Source: an uncultured Eubacteriales bacterium | GTDB lineage: Bacteria > Bacillota > Clostridia > TANB77 > CAG-508 | Length of the DNA: 54,135 nucleotides | NCBI GenBank assembly: GCA_949288095.1 | Contig: CASEIX010000038.1 | Span: 1 to 54,135 of the forward strand | Reading direction: 5' to 3' | Shown: positions 13,828 through 22,818 of the stretch, in pieces | Layout: each line of letters opens with the position of its first letter | How positions within the stretch are numbered: position 1 is the stretch's first letter | Program-made: the position numbers and the translations under genes | Notes under the pieces: generated by a model | Database searches by the model: none | What the model was told of the DNA's origin: nothing | The model's input: the letters and a program-made list of their open reading frames with translations, nothing else

Positions 13828-14946
13828 TCACCTATCCCTTTCATTTCTTCTGAAAATACTGCGGATAAAGTCACCAGCTTGTTGTATTTTGTTTCTAAAA
13901 CTTCCTATGTCTTTTTGTCCTCTTGCAATTCCCCAGGTTAGAAAATTAGTAGATTTTAGTTGAGGATACTCGATTGCATATTGAATTTCTCTAAATTTAA
14001 GTTGCAGATATTCTTTAAAGTCATCTTGCCATTTAAAAAATTCTTGTTTTAACATCATAGATTTTTCATCATTGCCAAGAGCATGTGGATTATACTTAAT
14101 TGTCTGACGCCAATGGTTATAATAATTAAATGGTATATCTGATTTTATAATAGACTGCTTTAGTATTTGCATTTTTTCTTTTTCTTTATCAGATAATTTA
14201 CTGCATTTGCTTTGAGAAATATGTACATCATATTCTGTATAGGAATCATATATTGTAGATTTATTATCATAATGAATAGTTAAAAATGGTGGTAATAAAA
14301 CTTCTTTTTCGCCATCTTCACCTCTAAGGGCAGACAAATCTATACAAGGCGTACCTTTTTCTAAAACGCCTTTCATAAAAAGTATATCTTCTTTTCCTTC
14401 AGTAAAATCAAACTTATATTCCCCTTGAGAAAATGACAATAAACTTTCTGTTCTACCAGATTTTTTCATTTCATCAGAAAACATGTCAGAATCTACTCTA
14501 TTAATATGTAATTCTTTATTATTTCGTTTAGCAAATTTACACATTGCAGAATACATTCTACAATAAAGTTCTATTAATTCTTCTGGTTCTGATAAAATAG
14601 ATAAATTGGTTCCTCCATATCTAGGATTATTATATTGAAACAAATCAATTCTATGTAATAATGTTGTTGGGATAAAATATTCGGATCCAGTATATTTTTC
14701 TAATTCTGACCATTCTTCGTCTGTAATACCATATTTTGCTAAGTTCTTTTTTAAGAATTTTTCTTTTTCTTTCATTTCTTTGGTATTAGCTTTTTCGTCA
14801 TATTCAGGATGTATAATTGATGGTGTAGGTGGAATTGAACAAGTAAACGATTCAGTTTCTGTTTGAAAATCTTCTCCTTGTGAATTTATACCATCTGATG
14901 TAGAGTTATCTTGAATATCAATTGGTTTATCTAAGGTTTCGTTCAT
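13828..14946 (-). CDS. unknown 372-residue cytosolic protein
   Basis: Not recognised. An N-terminal disordered Ser/Thr/Pro-rich stretch (about 1-55) precedes a globular region with KNLAKYGITDEEWSELEKY and many aromatic residues, without signal peptide, transmembrane helix or familiar catalytic motif. The C-terminus is basic (FIRSIFRRNERDR). GGGAGGT is 6 bases from the ATG, and a promoter (TTGACA-17-TATGAT) lies at 15002-15030. It forms an operon with the 74-residue gene. No function is proposed. Confidence 0.6.
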   Translation of the reverse strand: MNETLDKPIDIQDNSTSDGINSQGEDFQTETESFTCSIPPTPSIIHPEYDEKANTKEMKEKEKFLKKNLAKYGITDEEWSELEKYTGSEYFIPTTLLHRIDLFQYNNPRYGGTNLSILSEPEELIELYCRMYSAMCKFAKRNNKELHINRVDSDMFSDEMKKSGRTESLLSFSQGEYKFDFTEGKEDILFMKGVLEKGTPCIDLSALRGEDGEKEVLLPPFLTIHYDNKSTIYDSYTEYDVHISQSKCSKLSDKEKEKMQILKQSIIKSDIPFNYYNHWRQTIKYNPHALGNDEKSMMLKQEFFKWQDDFKEYLQLKFREIQYAIEYPQLKSTNFLTWGIARGQKDIGSFRNKIQQAGDFIRSIFRRNERDR

Positions 14947-15001
14947 AAAGCTACCTCCCCCTTTTTAAATGGTTTATTTTGTCAACAATAATACCTATTT
15001 T

Positions 15002-15030
15002 ATCATACTCTGTTTTATGTAAAATGTCAA
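15002..15030 (-). promoter_or_regulatory. promoter of the 14946-13597 operon
   Basis: Minus strand: TTGACA (15025-15030), 17 bases, TATGAT (15002-15007). Confidence 0.65.
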
Positions 15031-15052
15031 TTTTTAGGGGAGCGATAAGTAG

Positions 15053-15451
15053 CTAATTATTAGTGTTTTCCTTATTATCTAACAAATAAATAGCAATACA
15101 AGTAATTCCAATTCCTAGCATAATGATAGACGATTTTATATCTATTTGATTTAATATATTTAATACCACAACAGCAATTCCCATTGCTAAAGCAACAGCT
15201 TTAAATATTAGATTCATTAAATCTTTTATTTTTGTATTGGAATTTTCTTTCTTTTTAGCTTTCAATAATTCTTCAACAGATACATCTAATATATCTGCTA
15301 ATTTTGAAATAGTATTAATATCTGGACAAGATAAATCTCGCTCCCACTTTGAAACTGCTTTATCTGTAACATTCATTTTTTCAGCTAATTCATTTTGTGT
15401 CATACCTTTTTGCTTTCTTAAAGAAGCAATGGTTTCTCCTATACTTTTCAT
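15053..15451 (-). CDS. XRE-family regulator with two membrane helices
   Basis: 132 residues. The N-terminal Cro/C1-type helix-turn-helix (about 5-60: IASLRKQKGMTQNELAEKMNVTDKAVSKWERD) is followed by two hydrophobic segments (about 80-100 and 108-125). This layout, a DNA-binding head tethered to the membrane, is common in Clostridia and may sense envelope state. It probably acts at its own promoter; the 226-base gap upstream (15452-15677) has imperfect inverted repeats that could be its operator. The target genes are unknown. Confidence 0.8.
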   Translation of the reverse strand: MKSIGETIASLRKQKGMTQNELAEKMNVTDKAVSKWERDLSCPDINTISKLADILDVSVEELLKAKKKENSNTKIKDLMNLIFKAVALAMGIAVVVLNILNQIDIKSSIIMLGIGITCIAIYLLDNKENTNN

Positions 15452-15573
15452 AATTTATCACATTCCTTTCCAATAAATAAGCTAGGTTGAAAAATCATAA
15501 AAACGATAATAAAGTTTCAACCTAATAATATCTTTATTTTCGTATAATTCAATGTTACTATGTCTCATAAAAA

Positions 15574-15619
15574 AAGTAAACCGATAATCAGTTTAGTTTT
15601 CTCGACTATTAGTTTACTT
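15574..15619. repeat. nested inverted repeat in intergenic gap
   Basis: AAGTAAAC (15574-15581) pairs with GTTTACTT (15612-15619), and an inner GTTTA also pairs with the left arm. It lies between the XRE gene and the small membrane protein gene, both on the minus strand. It could be a terminator for the latter or an operator for the former. Confidence 0.45.
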
Positions 15620-15677
15620 ATAGTAGAATTGTAAATCATCTATTCAAAAGATAATTTGCATTATAAAATTTACGATA

Positions 15678-15950
15678 TTATTTTTCCATGATACTTTTAG
15701 ACAATTTTTTTATTCGTATTATAGAAACAATAAGAATGATAATATCTATCAGTAAAGGAATTGCAAAAACATATAGGTAAAAGTATAGACTTACCCAAAC
15801 ATGTTGAAACCAGTAAAATATGGTAACACCAAAAATATCATTATAATAATTACCAGCCAAAAAACCGTTTATTATGATATATCCTGCAAATATCATGAAA
15901 CATACTAATAGAGCTAAAGTAATATTTCTAATAATTTTCCATTTCTTCAT
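15678..15950 (-). CDS. small membrane protein, two to three helices
   Basis: 90 residues with hydrophobic segments at about 8-28 and 50-82, separated by a short loop with NYYNDIFGVTIFYWFQHVWVS. Basic ends (MKKWKIIRN and KKLSKSIMEK) suggest cytoplasmic termini. No family recognised. It is transcribed on the minus strand between the C39-like peptidase gene and the XRE gene. Confidence 0.6.
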   Translation of the reverse strand: MKKWKIIRNITLALLVCFMIFAGYIIINGFLAGNYYNDIFGVTIFYWFQHVWVSLYFYLYVFAIPLLIDIIILIVSIIRIKKLSKSIMEK

Positions 15951-16015
15951 AATAATAAATCCCCTTACAACTTAACATATATTTATTAGAATTATATCAT
16001 TAAGGAAAAAAGGAT

Positions 16016-16780
16016 TCAATATTCTTCAATATAAATTGCCTTTGCAAGATAAGGAGTAATTTCATTCATATCATACCAACCAGAGCTTTTACTATCATTC
16101 TCTAAACCATTAGGATTAGAAACATAAACCATTCCATTTCCATCAGTAGCAAGAAGAGCCATATAATGAGAAGCAGTTGTCCATCGGTTATTATGTGGTT
16201 GGTTCCAAACACAAACAATAATTGGTCTATTGGTAAGTAGATGCTCTTCAATAGCTGTATTAGATAAATGGTTAGAATCATAGTAAAAGCCAGAATTTTG
16301 AATCCCAAAGGTAGAAGCCAATTCACTTGGAAATTGTTCATAATCCATAACAGGATAATATTTTTGTCGTAAATCTTCAGGAGTGTAATTTTTATTATAA
16401 CCACTTAAAATAATAGACATAACGGTTATGCCACAACCATTTTCAGCCATAGTATCTCCCCAGTAGGTGTTATTACTCCAAGAAGCATCTCCATTTTGTT
16501 TATATTCCAGATATGTTTTTTGATGTTTTTCTTCTGTTGTAAAAGTGGTAAAATAGCCATCTCTATGATTTACTTTTTCTTGACCAATTCCAGCATAATG
16601 ACGATTGATATCTTGTTTAATAACATCATATTCAGAATCATTTTTTAAAGAAGAAATAAAATTGGTACTTTCAACAGAAATATCTTGAGAATTTATATAT
16701 AAATAAAAAATGATACATAATAGGAGTAAAGACAGGAATAATCTTTTCTTATTTAGTTTTTTGTGTGTTCTTTTTTTCAT
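16016..16780 (-). CDS. exported C39-like cysteine peptidase
   Basis: 254 residues. Signal or anchor helix at about 13-29 after a very basic start. The C-terminal half has the papain-like C39 pattern: ENGCGITVMSIIL (catalytic Cys), ASHYMALLAT (catalytic His) and VSNPNG (Asn/Asp position). Related stand-alone C39-like proteins are surface or secreted peptidases rather than bacteriocin-transporter leader peptidases. It is transcribed divergently from the VanRS-like two-component genes. TTAACA direct repeats in the shared 229-base gap make it a candidate target of that regulator. A substrate in the cell envelope is inferred. Confidence 0.75.
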   Translation of the reverse strand: MKKRTHKKLNKKRLFLSLLLLCIIFYLYINSQDISVESTNFISSLKNDSEYDVIKQDINRHYAGIGQEKVNHRDGYFTTFTTEEKHQKTYLEYKQNGDASWSNNTYWGDTMAENGCGITVMSIILSGYNKNYTPEDLRQKYYPVMDYEQFPSELASTFGIQNSGFYYDSNHLSNTAIEEHLLTNRPIIVCVWNQPHNNRWTTASHYMALLATDGNGMVYVSNPNGLENDSKSSGWYDMNEITPYLAKAIYIEEY

Positions 16781-16861
16781 TTTAAATCCTTCTTTCTATA
16801 AAAATGTTTTGTTTTCATATAAATTTTATAAGATAAATACAAGAAGAGCTTTAAGAAAGGA

Positions 16862-16931
16862 TTAACAAATTCTTAACATTTTCTTACATTTCTGAAAAAA
16901 GAATAAAAATAGGGAATTTATATGGTATAAT
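16862..16931 (+). promoter_or_regulatory. TTAACA direct repeats and -10 upstream of the response regulator
   Basis: TTAACA (16862-16867), TTAACA (16873-16878) and TTACAT (16884-16889) recur every 11 bases, one helical turn, as in binding sites of OmpR/PhoP-type regulators. A TATAAT -10 lies at 16926-16931 without a good -35, consistent with an activator-dependent promoter. Autoregulation by the neighbouring regulator is inferred. Confidence 0.55.
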
Positions 16932-17009
16932 GCGATAAAGAGAAAAAACAGAAGTTGACCCAATTATAATTTTTTATATAATTTGAACCTTGAGAAAGGA
17001 ATTGTAAAA

Positions 17010-17699
17010 ATGAACATTTTAGTATTAGATGATGAAAAAGAAATTGCAGATTTAGTAGAATTATATCTGCAAAATGAAAATTATCAGATATATAAATTTT
17101 ATACATCAGAAGAAGCAATCAATTGTATTGATACAAAGAAAATAGATGTTGCTATTTTAGATGTGATGATTGAAGGAAAAGATGGATTTGAAATTTGTAG
17201 GTATATTCGTGAAAAAGGACTTAAATTTCCTGTCATTATGCTAACTGCTAAAATAGAAGACAATGATAAGATAAAAGGATTAACGTTGGGAGCAGATGAC
17301 TATATTACCAAACCCTTTAATCCGTTAGAGTTGGTGGCAAGAGTAAAATCAGCATTAAGAAGATATACATTATACAATGGAGAAAATATATCAAATAATA
17401 TAATCGAAATCAATGGTTTAGTGATAGATAAAGATAAACACAAATGCTCACTATATGAAAAAGAAATTGATTTCACACCAATGGAATTTGAAATATTGCT
17501 ATACTTAGCAGAAAACAGAGGAAAAGTGATTCCTTCAGAAGAGTTATTTGAAAAGGTATGGAAAGAAAAATATTTAGACAGTAATAATACAGTTATGGTG
17601 CATATTAGAAGGATAAGGGAAAAACTAAATGAAGATACCAAACATCCAAAATTTATAAAAACGGTATGGGGAGTGGGATATAAAATTGAAAATGAATGA
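17010..17699 (+). CDS. OmpR-family response regulator, VanR-like
   Basis: 229 residues. Receiver domain (1-120) with the acidic pair D7-D8, phosphoacceptor D51 in VAILDVM and the conserved Lys in YITKPF; C-terminal winged-helix OmpR domain (130-229) with TPMEFEILLYLAENRGKV and the recognition helix near NTVMVHIRRIREKL. All activity residues are present. ATG 17010 has GAAAGGA upstream; the upstream in-frame TTG lacks a ribosome site. The kinase start overlaps its stop. The pair resembles VanRS but no van resistance genes are in the window, so it more likely controls envelope genes such as the divergent C39-like peptidase. Confidence 0.88.
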   Translation: MNILVLDDEKEIADLVELYLQNENYQIYKFYTSEEAINCIDTKKIDVAILDVMIEGKDGFEICRYIREKGLKFPVIMLTAKIEDNDKIKGLTLGADDYITKPFNPLELVARVKSALRRYTLYNGENISNNIIEINGLVIDKDKHKCSLYEKEIDFTPMEFEILLYLAENRGKVIPSEELFEKVWKEKYLDSNNTVMVHIRRIREKLNEDTKHPKFIKTVWGVGYKIENE

Positions 17700-18765
17700 T
17701 TTAACCAAAAGGAAAATTAGATTAAGCATAACATTAATCACAAATTTAATTGTTGCATATATTATTTCTATGATTGTCTATTTTATTGCTACTTTATTTT
17801 TAGAAAGTGGAATATCTGTTGTAGTAGAGAGCTTAAATTATGAAGTATATTACTGGATTGTGAATAACAGAAATATAATCACATATGTATACATTGGTAT
17901 TGTTATGATTATTGTTATCTATCGATTTATATCAAAATATGTAAATAGTATGCAAGAAGTACATAATGCTTTAGATTTGATATTAAAAGAGGATAATGAA
18001 ACCATTAAATTACCAAGTGAGATGAGCCAATTTTCTGATAAAATCAATGAAATTAAATATGATTACATACTAAGCAAAAAAAATGAAAGAGAAGCAGAAC
18101 AAAAGAAAAATGATTTAATTGTATATATGGCACATGATTTAAAAACACCACTAACTTCTATTATTGGATATTTAACCTTATTAAAAGATGAAAAACAAAT
18201 ATCGAAAGAGTTGCAAGAAAAGTATATCAAAATTGCATTAGACAAAGCCTTAAGAGTAGAAGATTTAACCAATCAATTTTTTGATATTACAAGATATAAT
18301 TTACAAAAAATGCCGATAAATAAACAAGAAATGAATTTAGTATATCTACTAAAACAAGTTATTGATGAATGTTATCCTATGCTTGAAAAAAGAAACCTAA
18401 AATGTCATTTAGAATCTGTTGATAAAGTAATGTATGTCGGTGATGGAGATAAATTAGCAAGGGCATTTGATAATTTATTAAAAAATGCCATTAATTATAG
18501 TTATGAAAATACTACAATAGAAATACAGTTAGAAGAAAAAGAAGGGAAAATATCCATTGTATTTAGGAATAAAGGAGATAAGATTCCACCATATAAATTG
18601 GATAAACTATTTGAAAAGTTTTATAGAGGAGATGATGCAAGAACTAGTAGTACAGGTGGAGCAGGATTAGGACTTGCCATAACCAAACAAATTATAGAGT
18701 TGCATCAAGGTAAGATTTATGTTAAAAATGATAATGAATATATAGAATTTTTTATAGAATTATAA
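17692..18765 (+). CDS. sensor histidine kinase, VanS-like
   Basis: 357 residues. Two transmembrane helices (about 12-36 and 62-80) flank a very short outer loop, so signal sensing is probably within or at the membrane. The H-box MAHDLKTPLTSIIGYLTLL (H148) and the C-terminal ATPase with DNLLKNAINYS (N box), and GGAGLGLAITKQIIELH (G2 box) are complete. The sequence pattern is closest, as far as I recognise, to VanS. ATG 17692 overlaps the regulator's TGA by 8 bases. Peptide deformylase follows 25 bases downstream and may be in the same transcript. Confidence 0.88.
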   Translation: MNDLTKRKIRLSITLITNLIVAYIISMIVYFIATLFLESGISVVVESLNYEVYYWIVNNRNIITYVYIGIVMIIVIYRFISKYVNSMQEVHNALDLILKEDNETIKLPSEMSQFSDKINEIKYDYILSKKNEREAEQKKNDLIVYMAHDLKTPLTSIIGYLTLLKDEKQISKELQEKYIKIALDKALRVEDLTNQFFDITRYNLQKMPINKQEMNLVYLLKQVIDECYPMLEKRNLKCHLESVDKVMYVGDGDKLARAFDNLLKNAINYSYENTTIEIQLEEKEGKISIVFRNKGDKIPPYKLDKLFEKFYRGDDARTSSTGGAGLGLAITKQIIELHQGKIYVKNDNEYIEFFIEL

Positions 18766-18790
18766 AACAATAAAAAATAGGAGGTAAACT

Positions 18791-19333
18791 ATGGGAAAAG
18801 TATTAAAAGTAAGAGAGGTAGGAGATCCTATTTTAATAACAAAGTGCGAAGAAGTAGATACACAACATATAGATAAATCCATAATAGAAGTTATAGAAGA
18901 TATGAAAGAAACTTTGAATTTTACAGGAGGATTTGGAATAGCAGCCCCACAAATAGGTGTGAATAAAAGAATTATTGTTATACAAGTGGAAAAAGATAAG
19001 TGTACCTATCAAGATTGTGAAGATATCTCAACAACAATTATGATAAATCCAGTTTGGAGAAATCTATCAGAGGAAACTTATGTAGAATATGAAGGTTGTC
19101 TAAGTGTGCCATCTATTAGAGGAAAAGTAGAAAGATATCATGACATAGAAGTTACTTATTATAATGAACAGGGAGAAAAAATAACAAAGCAAACTCATGG
19201 ATTTATAGCAAGAGATATTCAACATGAATGTGACCATTTAGATGGGATTGTGTTTTTAGAAAAAGTAAATATGCATAATGGATTTGCAACAAAAGAAATG
19301 ATAAATAAATATAATTTAAAGGAAGAATTATAG
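18791..19333 (+). CDS. def: peptide deformylase
   Basis: Removes the formyl group from the N-terminal Met of new proteins. All three motifs are present: GFGIAAPQIGV (G-x-G-x-A-x-x-Q), EGCLSVP (metal Cys, C103) and QHECDHLDG (H145, E146, H149). The 180-residue length is normal. AGGAGG precedes the ATG. It lies downstream of the sensor kinase with a 25-base gap rather than in the common def-fmt cluster, so it may be a second or relocated copy. Confidence 0.95.
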   Translation: MGKVLKVREVGDPILITKCEEVDTQHIDKSIIEVIEDMKETLNFTGGFGIAAPQIGVNKRIIVIQVEKDKCTYQDCEDISTTIMINPVWRNLSEETYVEYEGCLSVPSIRGKVERYHDIEVTYYNEQGEKITKQTHGFIARDIQHECDHLDGIVFLEKVNMHNGFATKEMINKYNLKEEL

Positions 19334-19380
19334 GATATAATATTGTTTTGTATTACATAAGAAAAAATATAAAAAGAAAT

Positions 19381-19410
19381 AAAGTATATAGCAAAATGCA
19401 TATATACTTT
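19381..19410 (+). terminator. convergent terminator between def and 19410-19952
   Basis: AAAGTATATA / TATATACTTT stem with a 10-base loop, followed by TATTTTTT on the plus strand. It can work in both directions between the two convergent genes. Confidence 0.7.
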
Positions 19411-19952
19411 TATTTTTTATCTAAAATATGTATTAAATTTTCTTGGTGATCAAACATGGTTTTTATTTCTTTTGAATCTGCATTGGCATGAATAGTATCA
19501 TATTGTAATAAGACTAAATGTTTCATACTTTTTATTTTATGTCTGTCGCAGAAATTCTTAATTTCATCAATTAACAATTCTTCTTTATTTTGATATTCAA
19601 AAATTCCTTTACTTTGATAAGAAGCATGTTCAAATTTATAATACATATGGTTATATTCATAAAGAAGAAAGGCATGACACATATGATGGTTATAAATTGC
19701 ATAACATTCATTTTTAAAATTTTGAGAGTCAAAAAATAATTTTTCTAAAGCAACTTGTTCAAAGCAAATTCCAATGCCATATTCAAAAACTTCATTTAAA
19801 CTAGCCATTCTGTATTTTTCTAATAGATTACCAATATTAGAATATCGAATGATATTATCTTTTCCTATCCAGCCATATTGAATATATTTATCCATAAAAT
19901 CCAATAATTCTTCAGGTGTTTTTAAAGTATAAAATAAATCTTTTAAATTCAT
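19410..19952 (-). CDS. transglutaminase-like / papain-fold protein
   Basis: 180 residues with a plausible Cys-His-acid triad: GIGICFEQVALEKLFF (Cys at about 63), NHHMCHAFLLYEY (His at about 93) and YYKFEHAS (acidic residue). This spacing is typical of transglutaminase-like cysteine-protease folds in bacteria. No signal peptide, so it is cytoplasmic. It is a single gene between def and tRNA-Gly. The substrate is unknown. Confidence 0.55.
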   Translation of the reverse strand: MNLKDLFYTLKTPEELLDFMDKYIQYGWIGKDNIIRYSNIGNLLEKYRMASLNEVFEYGIGICFEQVALEKLFFDSQNFKNECYAIYNHHMCHAFLLYEYNHMYYKFEHASYQSKGIFEYQNKEELLIDEIKNFCDRHKIKSMKHLVLLQYDTIHANADSKEIKTMFDHQENLIHILDKK

Positions 19953-20024
19953 GATTTGTCTCCATATATTTTTTATTTATTATAACATATAAAACAAGAT
20001 TAGAAAAAATATTTAAAGAAAGTA

Positions 20025-20053
20025 TTGACAAAATGAATAAAAACCATTATAAT
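20025..20053 (+). promoter_or_regulatory. promoter of tRNA-Gly
   Basis: Consensus TTGACA (20025-20030), 17 bases, TATAAT (20048-20053). Confidence 0.85.
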
Positions 20054-20073
20054 TTATAAATGTCAAGAGTAAT

Positions 20074-20147
<74 letters not shown>

Positions 20148-20156
20148 TTTGAAAAT

Positions 20157-20186
20157 AACTTACGGACTAATTAAAGTTCGTAAGTT
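20157..20186 (+). terminator. terminator of tRNA-Gly
   Basis: 12-bp stem AACTTACGGACT / AGTTCGTAAGTT (one G-T pair) followed by a T-rich stretch. Confidence 0.85.
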
Positions 20187-20229
20187 TTATTTTTATATAA
20201 ATAAGTAGTTATATAAGGAGATAGAATTA

Positions 20230-20778
20230 ATGGATTATAAGAAAAATATGGATAAAATTATAGAATTTTCAACAAAGTTTTATAATAGTTTAGATTTTGC
20301 ACATAATATGGAACATGGAAAAAGAGTAGTAAAAAATGCAAAAGAAATTGCTAAAATGGAAGGTGGAGATATGTTTCTAGTAGAAGCTGGAGCATGGTTA
20401 CATCAATTCCATGATAAAATAGAAGAAGTAAACGGTTTTATAAAATCTTTAGATATGAACGATGAAATAAAAAACAAATTATATAAAATTGTTAAATGCA
20501 GGCCTGAATATATTGATGAAACATCCTTATTAGAAAGTAAAATAGTATATGATGCAGATGCAATTGAAGTACTTAGTGCTTATGGAATGATAAGAGAAAT
20601 AATTTGTAATGCAAAATGTAGAAATAAAGAATGGGAAAAATCAGTTGAAGATACGATTATGGTTCAACAAAGATTTAAAGAAAAATTACAAACTAAAACA
20701 GCCAAAAAAATGCTAGAAAAAGATTTTGAAGTAATAGAAGAATTTTGGAATTTATATAAAAAATGGTCAAATAATTAA
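20230..20778 (+). CDS. HD-domain phosphohydrolase
   Basis: 182 residues with an HD-superfamily layout: FAHNMEHGKRVVKNAKEIA (first His), GAWLHQFHDKI (the HD pair) and IVYDADAIEVLSAYG (final Asp). Such proteins hydrolyse phosphate esters of nucleotides or small metabolites using a metal centre. AAGGAG lies before the ATG. It follows tRNA-Gly and is separated from the lipoprotein gene by 276 bases. The substrate cannot be told from sequence. Confidence 0.8.
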   Translation: MDYKKNMDKIIEFSTKFYNSLDFAHNMEHGKRVVKNAKEIAKMEGGDMFLVEAGAWLHQFHDKIEEVNGFIKSLDMNDEIKNKLYKIVKCRPEYIDETSLLESKIVYDADAIEVLSAYGMIREIICNAKCRNKEWEKSVEDTIMVQQRFKEKLQTKTAKKMLEKDFEVIEEFWNLYKKWSNN

Positions 20779-20901
20779 ATATGTTAACCTTATGGGTGAA
20801 GGAACCTAGAAAATTTTGAAATTTTTATTATTTTTAAAATTATAGATATCAATAAAAGTAAAAAGAGTTTGAATTGAGAAATTTTTGAATTAATGTAAAA
20901 A

Positions 20902-20930
20902 TTGACTATTGACTTAAAAAGTGGTAAAAT
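20902..20930 (+). promoter_or_regulatory. promoter of the lipoprotein gene
   Basis: TTGACT (20902-20907), 17 bases, TAAAAT (20925-20930). The transcript would have a leader of about 118 bases with small hairpins, for example TCAC-taaatg-GTGA and GAGG-tcaa-CCTC near 20970-21000. Confidence 0.7.
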
Positions 20931-21054
20931 AGAAGTGATATGGGAAAGTAACCCGTGTCGTTAACCCTATTCACTAAATGGTGATGAGGTCAACCTCTTC
21001 CTTTTAGTTTTACATATAGTATTTTATTCATCAAATTCAAGGAGGAAAAAAACG

Positions 21055-21528
21055 ATGACTAAAAAAATTAAGGCAACAGTAACAATGTGCATTTGTATCA
21101 GTATTATGCTTGCAATTACTGCATGTGGTAGATCAAATGCAGCAGAGGTACCTCTTACCTATGCAGAAACGGACGGAGATTTGTATGACTCTAATGTCAT
21201 TGAGACTGAAGAGGGAGTGACTATTCTTTGTACATCCAACTATGTGTTGGGACCGGAAGTTAGCGGGCAGTTTCTGTTTATGCTTAGCGACTGGTCAGAA
21301 GGATATCTGGAAGATAACTATGATTGGAGAGTGAAGTTTGTATCAAATGGTCATATTTATCAGAAGGATTTTTATGATTATGATGGAAATATCATTGCTA
21401 CAGAAGAATGCAATGGTATTGTAACTGTTGACCAGGAGTATGAAGGTACGTATATCGACAAAATCGTTCTTCATATTGAATATGAGGACAAGATGTTTAC
21501 TGCCGAATTCGTGAGAAATGGCAGATGA
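21055..21528 (+). CDS. lipoprotein of unknown function, foreign composition
   Basis: 157 residues. A lipoprotein signal peptide (about 1-22) ends in LAITAC, a lipobox with Cys at position 23. The mature part is acidic and rich in Tyr and Asp, with a beta-rich look, and no known domain was recognised. Base composition and codon use differ sharply from neighbours: far more G+C, CTG/CTT leucine and CGT-type codons. This suggests recent acquisition from a higher-GC Clostridia relative. It has its own promoter, a GGAGG site and a strong terminator, so it is a self-contained unit. Confidence 0.75.
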   Translation: MTKKIKATVTMCICISIMLAITACGRSNAAEVPLTYAETDGDLYDSNVIETEEGVTILCTSNYVLGPEVSGQFLFMLSDWSEGYLEDNYDWRVKFVSNGHIYQKDFYDYDGNIIATEECNGIVTVDQEYEGTYIDKIVLHIEYEDKMFTAEFVRNGR

Positions 21529-21542
21529 AATGTAAGAGGTAG

Positions 21543-21578
21543 AGCATAGGCTGGATTAGTGATAATCCGGCTCATGCT
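21543..21578 (+). terminator. terminator of the lipoprotein gene
   Basis: Long stem AGCAT..GGCTGGATTA / TAATCCGGCTC..ATGCT with a GTGA loop, followed by ATTTTTA. Confidence 0.85.
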
Positions 21579-22054
21579 ATTTTTACTAGAATATTATGAT
21601 AGAAATAATGAAAATATTTCTAAGAAAGATGAAATGTTATTAACAAAAAGTATTACTGAAAAAAAATCAAATTACAGAAACAGTACAAATAGATAATATA
21701 TATAGAGTTAAAGAGATGATTAGATGGACTAATATTATAAGAATGAAAAAAAGTTAGTGTATTAAGATTGAATTTTAGTGGTGCTATTGGTAAAGCCGAT
21801 GGAAAATATTTGAGTATGAAAAATAGAAATAGAGTTCTCTGAATAGAACATTGAATTTATAGTATCATAAGTATTAGAAAGTAATTCATAGAGATTGATG
21901 TAGGAGGAACGAAAGTTCCAGTTAATTTGCTATGGAAGGCAACTAGTTAGAAATAATTAGTTGCCAGTTTTTTTATATTATTTTAAAAGATTGAAGAAGA
22001 AATGGAAGTTCGTATAGAAAAGTTTATATACAAATTTATTTCAAATTATTACAA
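21579..22054. other. gene-free stretch with broken coding remnants
   Basis: No intact gene can be supported. Short open stretches interrupted by stops (for example around 21655-21760 on the plus strand) look like decayed coding sequence but are not identifiable. Confidence 0.4.
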
Positions 22055-22468
22055 TCACTTATTTTTTAACTTAATTAATTTAGCGATATTTAAAATAGAT
22101 GGAATGGTAATTATTATTAATGCAACAATTAAAATTAAATCAAAATCTAAATTTGATACTCCATATTTGATTTCGTATTTATAATCAGAGATTATACTTG
22201 GAATGATGCATCCTATAATACAAATCTTAATTACACTATTCATACAGGAATATATGAATCCTCTTTTAATTTTGCCAACTGTTATTAAAAAATCAAATAC
22301 TATTACAATTAAAGTAATAATTGAGGGTAATATAAAGATAACTCCTAATTGTCCCCAACCATCTGCACCTATACTTTGTAAACTCATTAATAAACCATAT
22401 GATGATAAAATTAATCCTATTATACTACAAATAATTGATATTACTTCTTGTATTTTAAATTGTTTCAT
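22055..22468 (-). CDS. four-helix membrane protein of unknown function
   Basis: 137 residues with hydrophobic segments at about 6-25, 38-60, 74-92 and 108-130. No conserved motif is visible. I chose ATG 22468 (MKQFKIQE), preceded by GAGGAAAG; an in-frame TTG lies 24 bases upstream. It is a single gene on the minus strand in a sparsely coding stretch. Confidence 0.55.
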   Translation of the reverse strand: MKQFKIQEVISIICSIIGLILSSYGLLMSLQSIGADGWGQLGVIFILPSIITLIVIVFDFLITVGKIKRGFIYSCMNSVIKICIIGCIIPSIISDYKYEIKYGVSNLDFDLILIVALIIITIPSILNIAKLIKLKNK

Positions 22469-22682
22469 ATACTTTCCTCTTCTCTTATTCAATGCAATAA
22501 TTGAATCATTTTTTGGTAAAAAGATATTAACTTCTCGCAGTAATTTTATATTAAGATTATATTATAAGAGTCAAAAAAAATCCATATAGCTATTGAAATA
22601 ATATTTAATTTTAACATAAATATTATTGGATTTTTATAAATCTATTGGAATTCAATAATAAAAAATCTATTAAATAAAAATA

Positions 22683-22710
22683 TTGAAAAAATTCATGAAT
22701 ATGATATAAT
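22683..22710 (+). promoter_or_regulatory. promoter of the hydrogenase-linked pair
   Basis: TTGAAA (22683-22688), 16 bases, TATAAT (22705-22710), leaving a leader of about 100 bases before the first gene. Confidence 0.7.
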
Positions 22711-22818
22711 AACAAAGACTGAGCTAGTAAGAATATCTTTATAGCAAAGTATTTATAAATTTCTAATACTAAAATGTTATTGAAGTAGAAGTATGAATAT
22801 CATATTTAGGAGGAAATC

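Noticed and set aside
16983-18765. Vancomycin resistance operon
   Set aside because: The regulator and kinase look VanRS-like, but no ligase, dehydrogenase or dipeptidase genes are in the window.
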